Assembly (NCBI GenBank): GCA_013697395.1
Contig: JACCWY010000488.1
Location: 1-9,880, forward strand
Direction of reading: 5' to 3'
Length of the DNA: 9,880 bases
Source of the DNA: Chloroflexota bacterium
GTDB lineage: Bacteria; Chloroflexota; Limnocylindria; QHBO01
Under the pieces are notes generated by a model, which saw only the letters and a list, made by a program, of their open reading frames with translations, made no database searches and was not told the DNA's origin. The translations under genes were made by a program, and so were the position numbers. Position 1 is the first letter of the stretch. The number at the start of each line of letters is the position of its first letter. Positions 1-5,856 of the stretch are shown piece by piece.

Positions 1-582
1 TACGAGGAGCTCACCCTCCGCTTCGCGGAGGCCGGCGTGCACGCCGTGGCGGTCGACCTGTTCGGCCGCACCGCCGAGTCAACGCGCCGCGGCGAGGGTT
101 TCGAGCATGAGCCGCACGTCATGGCGCTCACCGCGCAGGGCGTCATGGACGACGTGGCTGCGGCCGCCGAGTATCTTCGCTCGCCGGACGGCGGCGAGCC
201 GGAGCGCCTCTACTCGACCGGATTCTGCCTGGGTGGACGCATCAGCTTCCTCCAGGCCGCGGCAGGGCTCGGGCTGACCGGCGTCATGGGCCTGTACGGC
301 TGGCCGGCGGGACCGCATCGGACCGGGTTGCCGTCGCCTGCCGACGAGGCGCCTCGCTTCTCGTGCCCGGTGCTCGCGATCTACGGCGGCGCCGACCAGG
401 GCATCCCGCCGGAGACCCGTGACGCCTTCGACCGGGCACTGGACGCAGCGTCCGTGGAGCACCGCACGATCGTCTACGAGGGCGCGCCGCACTCGTTCTT
501 CGATCGCAAGGCAACCGGCAACGCGGAGGCCAGTGCGGGCGCCTGGGACGAGATGCTGCGCTTCATGGGCGCCCCCGCGTGA
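1..582 (+). CDS. Dienelactone hydrolase family protein, 3' part (5' end outside window)
   Basis: The frame is open from base 1, so 193 C-terminal residues are present and the start lies upstream. The alpha/beta-hydrolase fold carries the dienelactone-hydrolase triad. The nucleophile is a cysteine in GFCLGG (codon 226-228), the acid is an Asp in YGGADQGIP (394-396), and the histidine is in APHSFFDR (490-492). A Cys nucleophile followed by LGG is typical of this family and not of ordinary serine hydrolases. Known members hydrolyse dienelactone or related lactones and esters in the cytoplasm during aromatic or chloroaromatic breakdown, but many relatives have other or unknown substrates, so the substrate is not assigned. 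The gene ends in TGA and converges on the iron permease with six bases between the stops. No aromatic-degradation partner is visible in the window. Family call is firm; substrate is unknown. Confidence 0.93.
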   Translation, partial: YEELTLRFAEAGVHAVAVDLFGRTAESTRRGEGFEHEPHVMALTAQGVMDDVAAAAEYLRSPDGGEPERLYSTGFCLGGRISFLQAAAGLGLTGVMGLYGWPAGPHRTGLPSPADEAPRFSCPVLAIYGGADQGIPPETRDAFDRALDAASVEHRTIVYEGAPHSFFDRKATGNAEASAGAWDEMLRFMGAPA

Positions 583-588
583 CCGTAA

Positions 589-1476
589 TCAGGCGCCGAC
601 GGGCGTCCGCTCCGAGGTCGAGCGCGCCGGGGACGGTCGAAGCGGGCGCGTATACAGGTACAGCACCACCACGATGTACGCGAGCCAGGCCACGAAGGTG
701 ATCCACTCCGGAGTGCTTGTGTAACCGACGAGCGCCCGCAGGATGGAGCCGACGACGCCGGCCGCGCCGTTCTGCGGCTCAGGCTCGTGCGGCAGGATGC
801 CGCTGATGTCGAAGGCGGTCGCGGTGCCGAAGGTGATCCACCCGGCCTCGATGAACTCGTGAATGCCGTGCGACAGCAGCCCCGCCGCGATGAAGATCAG
901 GGCGATGCCGGTCCAGGCGAAGAACGTGCGCAGGTTGATGATGCGGGCGCCGCGGTAGAGGCCGTACCCGATGGCGACTGCGATCGCCAGGCCGATGACG
1001 GCGCCGACGAGCGTGCTCGTTGCCTGGGCCCCCGCCGCGGTCGCCTGGCCCATCAGGAAGAGCGCCGTCTCGATGCCCTCGCGGATGACGGCAGTGAAGG
1101 CCAGGATGGCGAGGCCGAAGATGCCGCCCTCCATCAGCGCCCGATCGACGCCTGCGTGGAGCTCGCCCTTGATGTTCGCGGCCGTGCGTCGCATCCAGAA
1201 CAGCATCCAGGTCACGACCGCTGCCGCGATGAGCATCGCGAAGCCCTCGAAGATCTGCTCCGCCGGCTCCTCGAACCCGCCGATGGTGACGAACAGGATG
1301 ACGCCGACGACGATGCTGAGGGTGATCGCGGCGCCGGCGCCGAGCCAGATCCGGCTGAAGTGGCGTTGGTTTCCCGTCTTTGCGAGGTAGGCCAGGATGA
1401 TGCTCACGATGAGGGCTGCTTCGACGCCCTCGCGCAGGCCGGTCAGAAGGCCAGTCGTCAGGAATCCGAGGTCCAA
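589..1476 (-). CDS. FTR1 family iron permease (EfeU-like)
   Basis: The 295-residue integral membrane protein has about seven hydrophobic segments (near residues 6-27, 40-64, 72-93, 112-143, 153-173, 182-203, 258-276). Two FTR1 signature motifs are present: REGVE at 15-19 in the first helix and REGIE at 132-136 in the fourth. In the Ftr1/EfeU family these glutamates line the iron path. The length is normal for the family. The start is a TTG at 1476, preceded by GGGAGAAG at good spacing (about six bases after GGGAG); no ATG fits better. The protein probably imports iron across the cytoplasmic membrane. The usual partners EfeO and EfeB are not beside it, so it is a solo permease here. A promoter inside a perfect inverted repeat with an iron-box-like core lies just upstream, which supports iron-dependent repression. 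Confidence 0.93.
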   Translation of the reverse strand: MDLGFLTTGLLTGLREGVEAALIVSIILAYLAKTGNQRHFSRIWLGAGAAITLSIVVGVILFVTIGGFEEPAEQIFEGFAMLIAAAVVTWMLFWMRRTAANIKGELHAGVDRALMEGGIFGLAILAFTAVIREGIETALFLMGQATAAGAQATSTLVGAVIGLAIAVAIGYGLYRGARIINLRTFFAWTGIALIFIAAGLLSHGIHEFIEAGWITFGTATAFDISGILPHEPEPQNGAAGVVGSILRALVGYTSTPEWITFVAWLAYIVVVLYLYTRPLRPSPARSTSERTPVGA

Positions 1477-1527
1477 CGTCTTCTCCCGTGGTTGGCGGTG
1501 CTCGCCCGGGGTCGGGGAGCGGTAAGT

Positions 1528-1559
1528 GGAATGGAGTAAGGTTAGCCATACTCCATTCC
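1528..1559. promoter_or_regulatory. Palindromic operator over the FTR1 promoter (iron-box-like)
   Basis: The left arm GGAATGGAGTA (1528-1538) and right arm TACTCCATTCC (1549-1559) form a perfect 11-bp inverted repeat around a 10-base spacer AGGTTAGCCA. The spacer contains the -10 hexamer, and the right arm lies between -35 and -10, where a bound repressor would block RNA polymerase. The overlapping 19-mer at 1537-1555 matches the DtxR/IdeR consensus TTAGGTTAGSCTAACCTAA at 13 of 19 positions, mostly in one half (AGGTTAGSC). A metal-dependent DtxR/IdeR-type repressor is the first guess, a Fur-type or other regulator the second. The structure is seen directly; the regulator is inferred. Confidence 0.6.
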
Positions 1560-1567
1560 TTCGTCAA
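1539..1567 (-). promoter_or_regulatory. Sigma-70-type promoter of the FTR1 permease gene
   Basis: Read on the minus strand, a -35 hexamer TTGACG (1567-1562) is followed by exactly 17 bases and a -10 hexamer TAACCT (1544-1539). TTGACG differs from the consensus by one base, and TAACCT fits the TANNNT pattern of high-GC bacteria. Transcription would start near 1530, giving a leader of about 55 bases before the TTG start at 1476. The -10 lies within the spacer of the inverted repeat at 1528-1559. This is a pattern match, not a mapped start. Confidence 0.6.
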
Positions 1568-1604
1568 CCCGAATTACGGACGAGTCGGTCGGGATTGGCG
1601 ACCT

Positions 1605-1865
1605 TCACCCATCCGGCTGCGACCCACCCTCGCCGAGCTCCTCGGCGGTGAGCACGCTATCGGCCCAGTGATCGTGCATCCACGCCAGGTGCTCCCATCG
1701 GGAGTCGACGATGCGCAGGGTGTCCCAGGCCGGCATCTGCTGCTGCTCGATGATCGTCATCCTCGCCGGGTCGACCTCGTAGACGTGGTCGAAGCGCTGA
1801 ATGACACCATCGGTGACGCGCCGCGCCTCGGGCGGCTGCTGGGCGCCGAGCCGGAAGCCGATCAT
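1605..1865 (-). CDS. Small protein of unknown function, translationally coupled to the FAD oxidase
   Basis: The 86-residue frame starts at ATG 1865, which overlaps the TGA of the FAD oxidase as ATGA. A Shine-Dalgarno-like GAGAAGG lies within the last codons of that gene. I recognise no family. The protein is soluble-looking, without signal peptide, membrane segment or cysteine. It is rich in acidic residues and in Trp/His near the C-terminus (RWEHLAWMHDHWADS, about residues 56-70) and ends in a polar tail. It may be an accessory or regulatory subunit for the Fe-S/FAD enzyme pair, judged only from coupling and position. The frame also runs upstream inside the FAD gene, but the ATGA overlap and the same arrangement at the preceding junction make the 1865 start the natural one. 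Moderate confidence that it is real. Confidence 0.62.
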   Translation of the reverse strand: MIGFRLGAQQPPEARRVTDGVIQRFDHVYEVDPARMTIIEQQQMPAWDTLRIVDSRWEHLAWMHDHWADSVLTAEELGEGGSQPDG

Positions 1866-3385
1866 CGGAACACCTTCTCGTCCAACCCGAACGCCCGGTC
1901 GAGCTCGTACTTGCCGGGGTTCATGATGTTGTTGGGGTCGAGCACCCGCTTGATCTTCATCATCACGTCGAAACCTCCACCCATCTCGACCGGCACCAGC
2001 TCGGCGTCCCCCTCCCGCGTGGCGCCGTGGCAGGCCGTGATCGAGCCGCCGTGGTCGAGGGCCACCTGTGCGATCTCGCGCTTGCACGCGACCCAGTCGG
2101 GCCAGTTCTCGTCCGAGAGCCGCTGCTCCCAGATGCCGATGTCGATCTCGACCAGGTAGTCGCCCCACGGCTTGTGGGCGGCGTTCGTGTAGAAGAACAT
2201 GCCCCAGTCGTCGAGGATCCCGGTCCTGGTGACGTACCGGTCCGCGATGGCGTGCCACTCCTCCATCACGGCGGGTAGCTGGCTGTAGTTGATCGATGCG
2301 TCCTCGCAGTGCCAGCTCATCGGCACCACCTCGCCAGTGCGCAGGCGCCCATGCAGCGGCGTGGCGTATCGATCATGGCGGCTGGCCCAGTCGCCGGAGC
2401 TGATCTCGTCGCCGAGGTAGGTGCCACCCGACTCGCGACCGATGCGCATGAGGCGGCGCGCCGCCGGCTCGACCTCGTCGCGCGTGCCGTACATGGCCGT
2501 TGCAACCACCGCCTTCACATGGTCCGGCCGGGGGATGTAAGCCTCGTCGTCGCGGCGCAGGTAGCGCAGCTTCCACTCGTCGAACAGCACAACGCCGCCA
2601 AGGGTGGCCAGGCCGGACTTCGCCAGCGCGCCCGTCGACTCGTAGGCGGCGGCGAACGACGGATAGTGGAAGAACGCGGCGAACTCCGTCTCCGGCCGCG
2701 GAACGAGCTCGAGGGTCGCCTCCGTCACGATACCCAGCGTTCCCTGGTGTCCCATGAACAGGTGCTTGAGCTGGAAGCCGGTTGAGGACTTGCGGATCTT
2801 GCGGCCACCACCGTCACCGACCTCGATGATCTCGCCGGTCGGCAGCACGATCTGGAAGCTGATCACCAGGTCGCGCGTATGCCCGTATCGACCACCGATC
2901 AGCGACCAGCCACTGGTGCCGATGCGTCCGCCGACCAGCGAGCAGGGATAGCTGGCCGGGTCGTCGGGGTACATCACTCCGTGCCTGCGCAGCTCCTCGT
3001 TGAGCTTGAGCATGTTGATGCCCGGGCCGACGGTGACGGTGCGGTCGACGAGGTCGACCTCCTTGATCTGGTCCATGCGCTTGACGTCGACCACGATGCC
3101 GCGCTTGAGAGGCAGCGCCCCGTCGTTGAGCCCGGTCCCGCCCGCGCGCGGCACGAGCGGGATGCGCTCCCGGTTGGCGAGCTTGACCACCTCGCTCACC
3201 TGCTCGGCGGTGCGCGGCAGGACCACGAGGTCCGGCACGTACTCGGCCCAGCGATGGACCGGGAACGGCGCCGGCACGCGTGTGCGGTTGTAGCGGGCCG
3301 CCTTGTCGGTCAGGACCCCGTCGTCGCCGAGGATCGCCCGCAGCTCGTCGACGACCACGTCGTGGATCTCCACGAATGTCGTCAT
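1862..3385 (-). CDS. FAD-linked oxidase (GlcD / D-2-hydroxyacid dehydrogenase-like)
   Basis: The 507-residue protein has an N-terminal FAD-binding PCMH domain (about 45-230) and a C-terminal FAD-linked oxidase domain (about 235-492). Visible motifs are PRAGGTGLNDG (79-89, pyrophosphate loop), the glycine-rich GGRIGTSGWSLIGGRYG (152-168), GHQGTLGIVTEATLELVPRP (212-231), GGSITACHG (446-454, equivalent to the GGSISGEHG region of GlcD) and DPNNIMNPGK (483-492). Relatives oxidise glycolate, D-lactate and other 2-hydroxyacids, passing electrons to a partner Fe-S protein; the substrate here is unknown. The start is ATG 3385, which forms an ATGA overlap with the stop of the Fe-S gene. The open frame runs on to 3754, but that extra part is low-complexity Arg-rich antisense of the Fe-S gene and was excluded. 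A vanillyl-alcohol-oxidase or AGPS type is less likely. Confidence 0.9.
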   Translation of the reverse strand: MTTFVEIHDVVVDELRAILGDDGVLTDKAARYNRTRVPAPFPVHRWAEYVPDLVVLPRTAEQVSEVVKLANRERIPLVPRAGGTGLNDGALPLKRGIVVDVKRMDQIKEVDLVDRTVTVGPGINMLKLNEELRRHGVMYPDDPASYPCSLVGGRIGTSGWSLIGGRYGHTRDLVISFQIVLPTGEIIEVGDGGGRKIRKSSTGFQLKHLFMGHQGTLGIVTEATLELVPRPETEFAAFFHYPSFAAAYESTGALAKSGLATLGGVVLFDEWKLRYLRRDDEAYIPRPDHVKAVVATAMYGTRDEVEPAARRLMRIGRESGGTYLGDEISSGDWASRHDRYATPLHGRLRTGEVVPMSWHCEDASINYSQLPAVMEEWHAIADRYVTRTGILDDWGMFFYTNAAHKPWGDYLVEIDIGIWEQRLSDENWPDWVACKREIAQVALDHGGSITACHGATREGDAELVPVEMGGGFDVMMKIKRVLDPNNIMNPGKYELDRAFGLDEKVFR

Positions 3386-4644
3386 GACGGCATCTCGCGC
3401 TGAGGCCCGCCGGCGCCGTGGACGCCACGCGCATCCAAGCCGGCGGACTCGGCGACGAGCTCCATGAGGTCGCGCACGTCGATGCCCTGCTCCGCGCCCT
3501 GCGCGCTCAGCGGTCGCTCGGACCAGACGCACGCGCTGACCAGGGTGTCGACCTCGAGCTCCTTCGCGCGCGCCACGCGGCGGCGGCTGATCTCGGCCGT
3601 GATCTCGGGCTTCTCGATCGCCAGCCCGGCGCCGGCGCCGGAGCAGTACGACCACTGCGTGACGTGGTCGACGTCCCTGAAGGTGAGGCCCGGGATCGCG
3701 CGCAGGATCGCCCGTGGCGATGCGTGGATGCCCTTGCGCTTGTTGAGCCGACACGGGTCGTGGTAGGTCACGACTCGATCAATCGGCTGGGTGAGCGTCA
3801 GCTTCCCTTCGCGGATCAACTCGGCAACGAGCTCGGTGATATGGACGATCTCGAACTCGTAGTCGGGACCGAAGTATTCGACGTAGTCCTCGGTGAAGCT
3901 GATGTAGTCGTGCGGGTCCAGGGTGATGATCCGCTTCGCCCCGTACGAGCGCCAGTCGGCCACATTGTGCTCGGCCAGCCGCCGTGCCGCATCGGTGTAG
4001 CCCATCTCGGCCGCCGGTCCGCCACAGCACCACTGCTCGCGCATGAGGCCGAACTCGACCCCGGCCGACTCGAGGAGCTGCGCCGTCGAGCGCGAGACGC
4101 TGGTGCGGTAGAAGGCCGCCTCGCAGTCGACGAAGAGGATCGTCGCGCCACCGACCGGGAGGTTCAGTCCTTCTGCCCAGTTCGCCACGTTCTCCTGCGA
4201 GACCGGGACGTCGAGCACCGGCTCGCTCTTCGCGTCGAGGGTGGCCTCGACCCATCGCTTCCAGCCTGGCTGCTCCACGCCGGAGGCCACCGCCAGCGCT
4301 CGCATCGCCTTGACCACGCGCACCGTCTGCGTCCGATTGCGGTAGAAGTCGCCGGTGAACAGCGTGTTCGGACATCGCAGCTCGCACGCCCCGCACTGCG
4401 TGCAGTGCACGTAGTCGTCGGCCACGTCGGCGACCGTCAGATTGCCCTGCTCCATGGCCACGATGTTGGCGTGGAACGCCGTTGGCGTGTGGTTCTCGTT
4501 GCGCGTGACCTGCATCACCGGGCAGACCTCGCGGCAAAACTTATGCCCCGAGCTGAAGCAGCCATAGGCGGCGTCGCGCCACTGCTCGACGAAGTCTGCC
4601 TGGAGCTTGCCGTCGGACATGGGGTCGTACGGGGGTGCGGTCAT
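3382..4644 (-). CDS. (Fe-S)-binding protein, GlcF/GlpC/HdrB-like, with altered cluster ligands
   Basis: The 420-residue protein pairs with the adjacent FAD oxidase and probably passes electrons from it to the respiratory chain. A canonical 4Fe-4S motif CTQCGACELRCP (C81, C84, C87, C91) follows a degenerate first motif in which only C37 and C41-P align; His34 and Ser31 occupy the other ligand positions, with C29 nearby. Two cysteine-rich (CCG) domains follow. The first has C174 and CCGG at 206-209, but its usual later CxxC is DPHD (243-246). The second has HDPC (C298), then YCSGAGAG in place of CCGaG, and CVWS (372-375) in place of CPxC. The start is ATG 4644, preceded by GGAGGG at ideal spacing. 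It lies 32 bases after the LLM gene and overlaps the FAD oxidase start as ATGA. The family is firm; cluster content is uncertain. Confidence 0.88.
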   Translation of the reverse strand: MTAPPYDPMSDGKLQADFVEQWRDAAYGCFSSGHKFCREVCPVMQVTRNENHTPTAFHANIVAMEQGNLTVADVADDYVHCTQCGACELRCPNTLFTGDFYRNRTQTVRVVKAMRALAVASGVEQPGWKRWVEATLDAKSEPVLDVPVSQENVANWAEGLNLPVGGATILFVDCEAAFYRTSVSRSTAQLLESAGVEFGLMREQWCCGGPAAEMGYTDAARRLAEHNVADWRSYGAKRIITLDPHDYISFTEDYVEYFGPDYEFEIVHITELVAELIREGKLTLTQPIDRVVTYHDPCRLNKRKGIHASPRAILRAIPGLTFRDVDHVTQWSYCSGAGAGLAIEKPEITAEISRRRVARAKELEVDTLVSACVWSERPLSAQGAEQGIDVRDLMELVAESAGLDARGVHGAGGPQREMPS

Positions 4645-4676
4645 CGAGCCCTCCGGGTCGCGTGGTCGGCTGCGGT

Positions 4677-5273
4677 TCAGGCCGGGGTCGCGGCGCGCTC
4701 CATGGCGGGCATGACCCGATCGCGGATGAGCCGCAGCTGCGCGTGCGTGTCGGTGGCGTTGGGGATGTCGATGCCGGTGAATGCCTTGACGAGGTACGGG
4801 TCCACCACGGCGCCGATGATGTGGTTGACGCCTGTCGAGACGATGTCGCGCCGGAGGCGCTCGACCACCTCGTCCGGCGTGCCTGCTACCGAGAACTTCT
4901 CCCCGAGCTCCGGTGTCGTCAGCTCGAGCGCCTTGGGCACATCACCCGCAGCGAAGGCGTCGAGGATCGGCTTCAGGTCCGAGCCGCTGATGCCGTGGCG
5001 GTTCAGCTGCTGCTCGGGCATGGCGGAGAGGTAGAACGCGGCCATGATTCGGGCCGTCTCCTTCGCCGCTGCCGAGTCCTCCATGACCGACATGACCAGC
5101 CAGGCCCCGATGTCGAGATCCTCCCAGTTGCGTCCGGCCTTCTCCGCGCCGGCCTTGACGTTGTCGACCATGTATTCGTAGGTCTCGCGCGACGTACCGA
5201 TCGCCTGGTGCACGCCGTCGAACAGCTCGCCACCCACCGCGAACGAGCGCGGGCCGCCCATGGCGCCCAGCAT
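4677..5273 (-). CDS. C-terminal fragment of the LLM-class oxidoreductase
   Basis: This 198-residue frame resumes just after the amber codon. The first ATG is at 5273 (MLGAMGGPRSF), only three codons past the stop. It has no clear ribosome-binding site of its own. It contains the glycine-rich GAMGGPRSFAVGG region and the helical C-terminal half of the barrel, ending in TGA. Its reading frame, codon usage and conserved motifs are intact, which suggests that the interruption is recent or artefactual. Confidence 0.55.
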   Translation of the reverse strand: MLGAMGGPRSFAVGGELFDGVHQAIGTSRETYEYMVDNVKAGAEKAGRNWEDLDIGAWLVMSVMEDSAAAKETARIMAAFYLSAMPEQQLNRHGISGSDLKPILDAFAAGDVPKALELTTPELGEKFSVAGTPDEVVERLRRDIVSTGVNHIIGAVVDPYLVKAFTGIDIPNATDTHAQLRLIRDRVMPAMERAATPA

Positions 5274-5282
5274 GATGGGCAG

Positions 5283-5747
5283 CTACTCCTGCACCGGCCG
5301 GGCAAGCGTCCAGAGGCCCTTGTGATGGAAGAACTCGCCCTCGTAGGTGACAGCGCCGGTGTCGAGCAGGGTGCGCATCACCTCGCGCGCCTCGAGCACT
5401 CGGGAGAGCGGCTTCATGCCAGTCGTGTCGATGCCGTGCTGCGGGAGCATCGAGATGTTCCCGAAGCTGACCACGATCTCGGCTCGGCCGTTCGTCAACT
5501 GGTCCAGCGTGGCCGCCATCTGCACGACGTGGGCAGGGTCCCGGAGGATGACGTGGGTGACGTTCGGACCCATCCGAATCTGGGACGTCTTGTCCGCCGC
5601 CGCAGCGAAGAGGAGCCACATGTCCTTCCACCACGTCTCGTCGACCGAGTACGCGGCGTAGAAGCCGCACTCGTCAGCCGTTCTGAGGATGTTGACGGAC
5701 TCCTCGAGCGGGTACGCCGGGACGTGGCAGTAGCTGAACCTCACCAT
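5283..5747 (-). CDS. N-terminal fragment of the LLM-class oxidoreductase
   Basis: This 154-residue open frame from ATG 5747 to the amber stop is what a gene caller would report as the first half. The strong GGAGGAG ribosome-binding site shows that it would be translated. It holds the first half of the TIM-like barrel, including the conserved R-x-PA-xx-AQ-like segment (RDPAHVVQMAATLD). Alone it lacks the C-terminal half of the barrel and is unlikely to be active. Confidence 0.6.
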   Translation of the reverse strand: MVRFSYCHVPAYPLEESVNILRTADECGFYAAYSVDETWWKDMWLLFAAAADKTSQIRMGPNVTHVILRDPAHVVQMAATLDQLTNGRAEIVVSFGNISMLPQHGIDTTGMKPLSRVLEAREVMRTLLDTGAVTYEGEFFHHKGLWTLARPVQE

Positions 5748-5856
5748 CGCACGCTCCTCCAGGGAACTTGGATCCCCCTCAACGTCGCCGGGCCGATCTT
5801 TGGTTGTCCGCTCATCATGCCATTGCGGTCAACGGCCGGGGAGACGACCAAGCGCC
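5748..5856 (-). other. Intergenic region upstream of the LLM/Fe-S/FAD operon
   Basis: The 109 bases between the cyclase stop and the LLM start hold the strong ribosome-binding site GGAGGAG (about 5754-5760). A TTGACC (5832-5827, minus) could be a -35 box, but no good -10 hexamer follows at 16-19 bases. A 25-codon frame from ATG 5818 runs seven bases past the LLM start and has no ribosome-binding site. The operon promoter probably lies here, but I cannot place it. Confidence 0.4.

Larger units (their letters stand above)
4677..5747 (-). pseudogene. LLM-class flavin-dependent oxidoreductase, interrupted by one in-frame amber codon
   Basis: The two halves lie in the same reading frame and together make a full-length (356-position) luciferase-like monooxygenase / F420-dependent reductase fold. 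The only interruption is TAG at 5285-5283, position 155. It sits in a stretch reading PVQE-stop-LPIMLGAMGGPR, where relatives continue without a break (commonly PVQxPxPPIxxG), so a Tyr codon TAC or TAT with one base changed is the simplest origin. The N-terminus is VRFSYCHVPAYPLEES, and the substrate-barrel region includes RDPAHVVQMAATLDQLTNGRAE (about 88-109). The start is ATG 5747 with GGAGGAG six bases upstream. It is the first gene of the Fe-S/FAD operon. It may be a recent pseudogene, a sequencing error, or a gene read through at low level. LLM enzymes use FMN or F420; which one applies here is not shown. Confidence 0.75.

Noticed and set aside
1568..1592. Short repeat CCCGA / TCGGG downstream of the operon as terminator
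   Set aside because: Five base pairs with a long loop and no T run; too weak to call, although the operon must end near here.
3386..3754. N-terminal extension of the FAD oxidase frame
   Set aside because: The sequence is Arg-rich shadow of the Fe-S gene. The ATGA overlap at 3382-3385 and the family N-terminus fix the start.
3418..5034. Long plus-strand open frame (538 codons) opposite the Fe-S gene
   Set aside because: It is an antisense shadow of high-GC coding DNA. The product is Arg/Asp/Val-rich without motifs, and the minus-strand genes have clear family motifs and ribosome-binding sites.
5283..5285. UAG recoded as an amino acid genome-wide
   Set aside because: UAG is the natural stop of the acyl-CoA dehydrogenase and the membrane protein in this window, so a reassigned code is not supported.
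5741..5818. 25-codon frame overlapping the LLM start (possible leader peptide)
   Set aside because: No ribosome-binding site before either ATG, no recognisable pattern, and it terminates inside the LLM gene; chance is likely.
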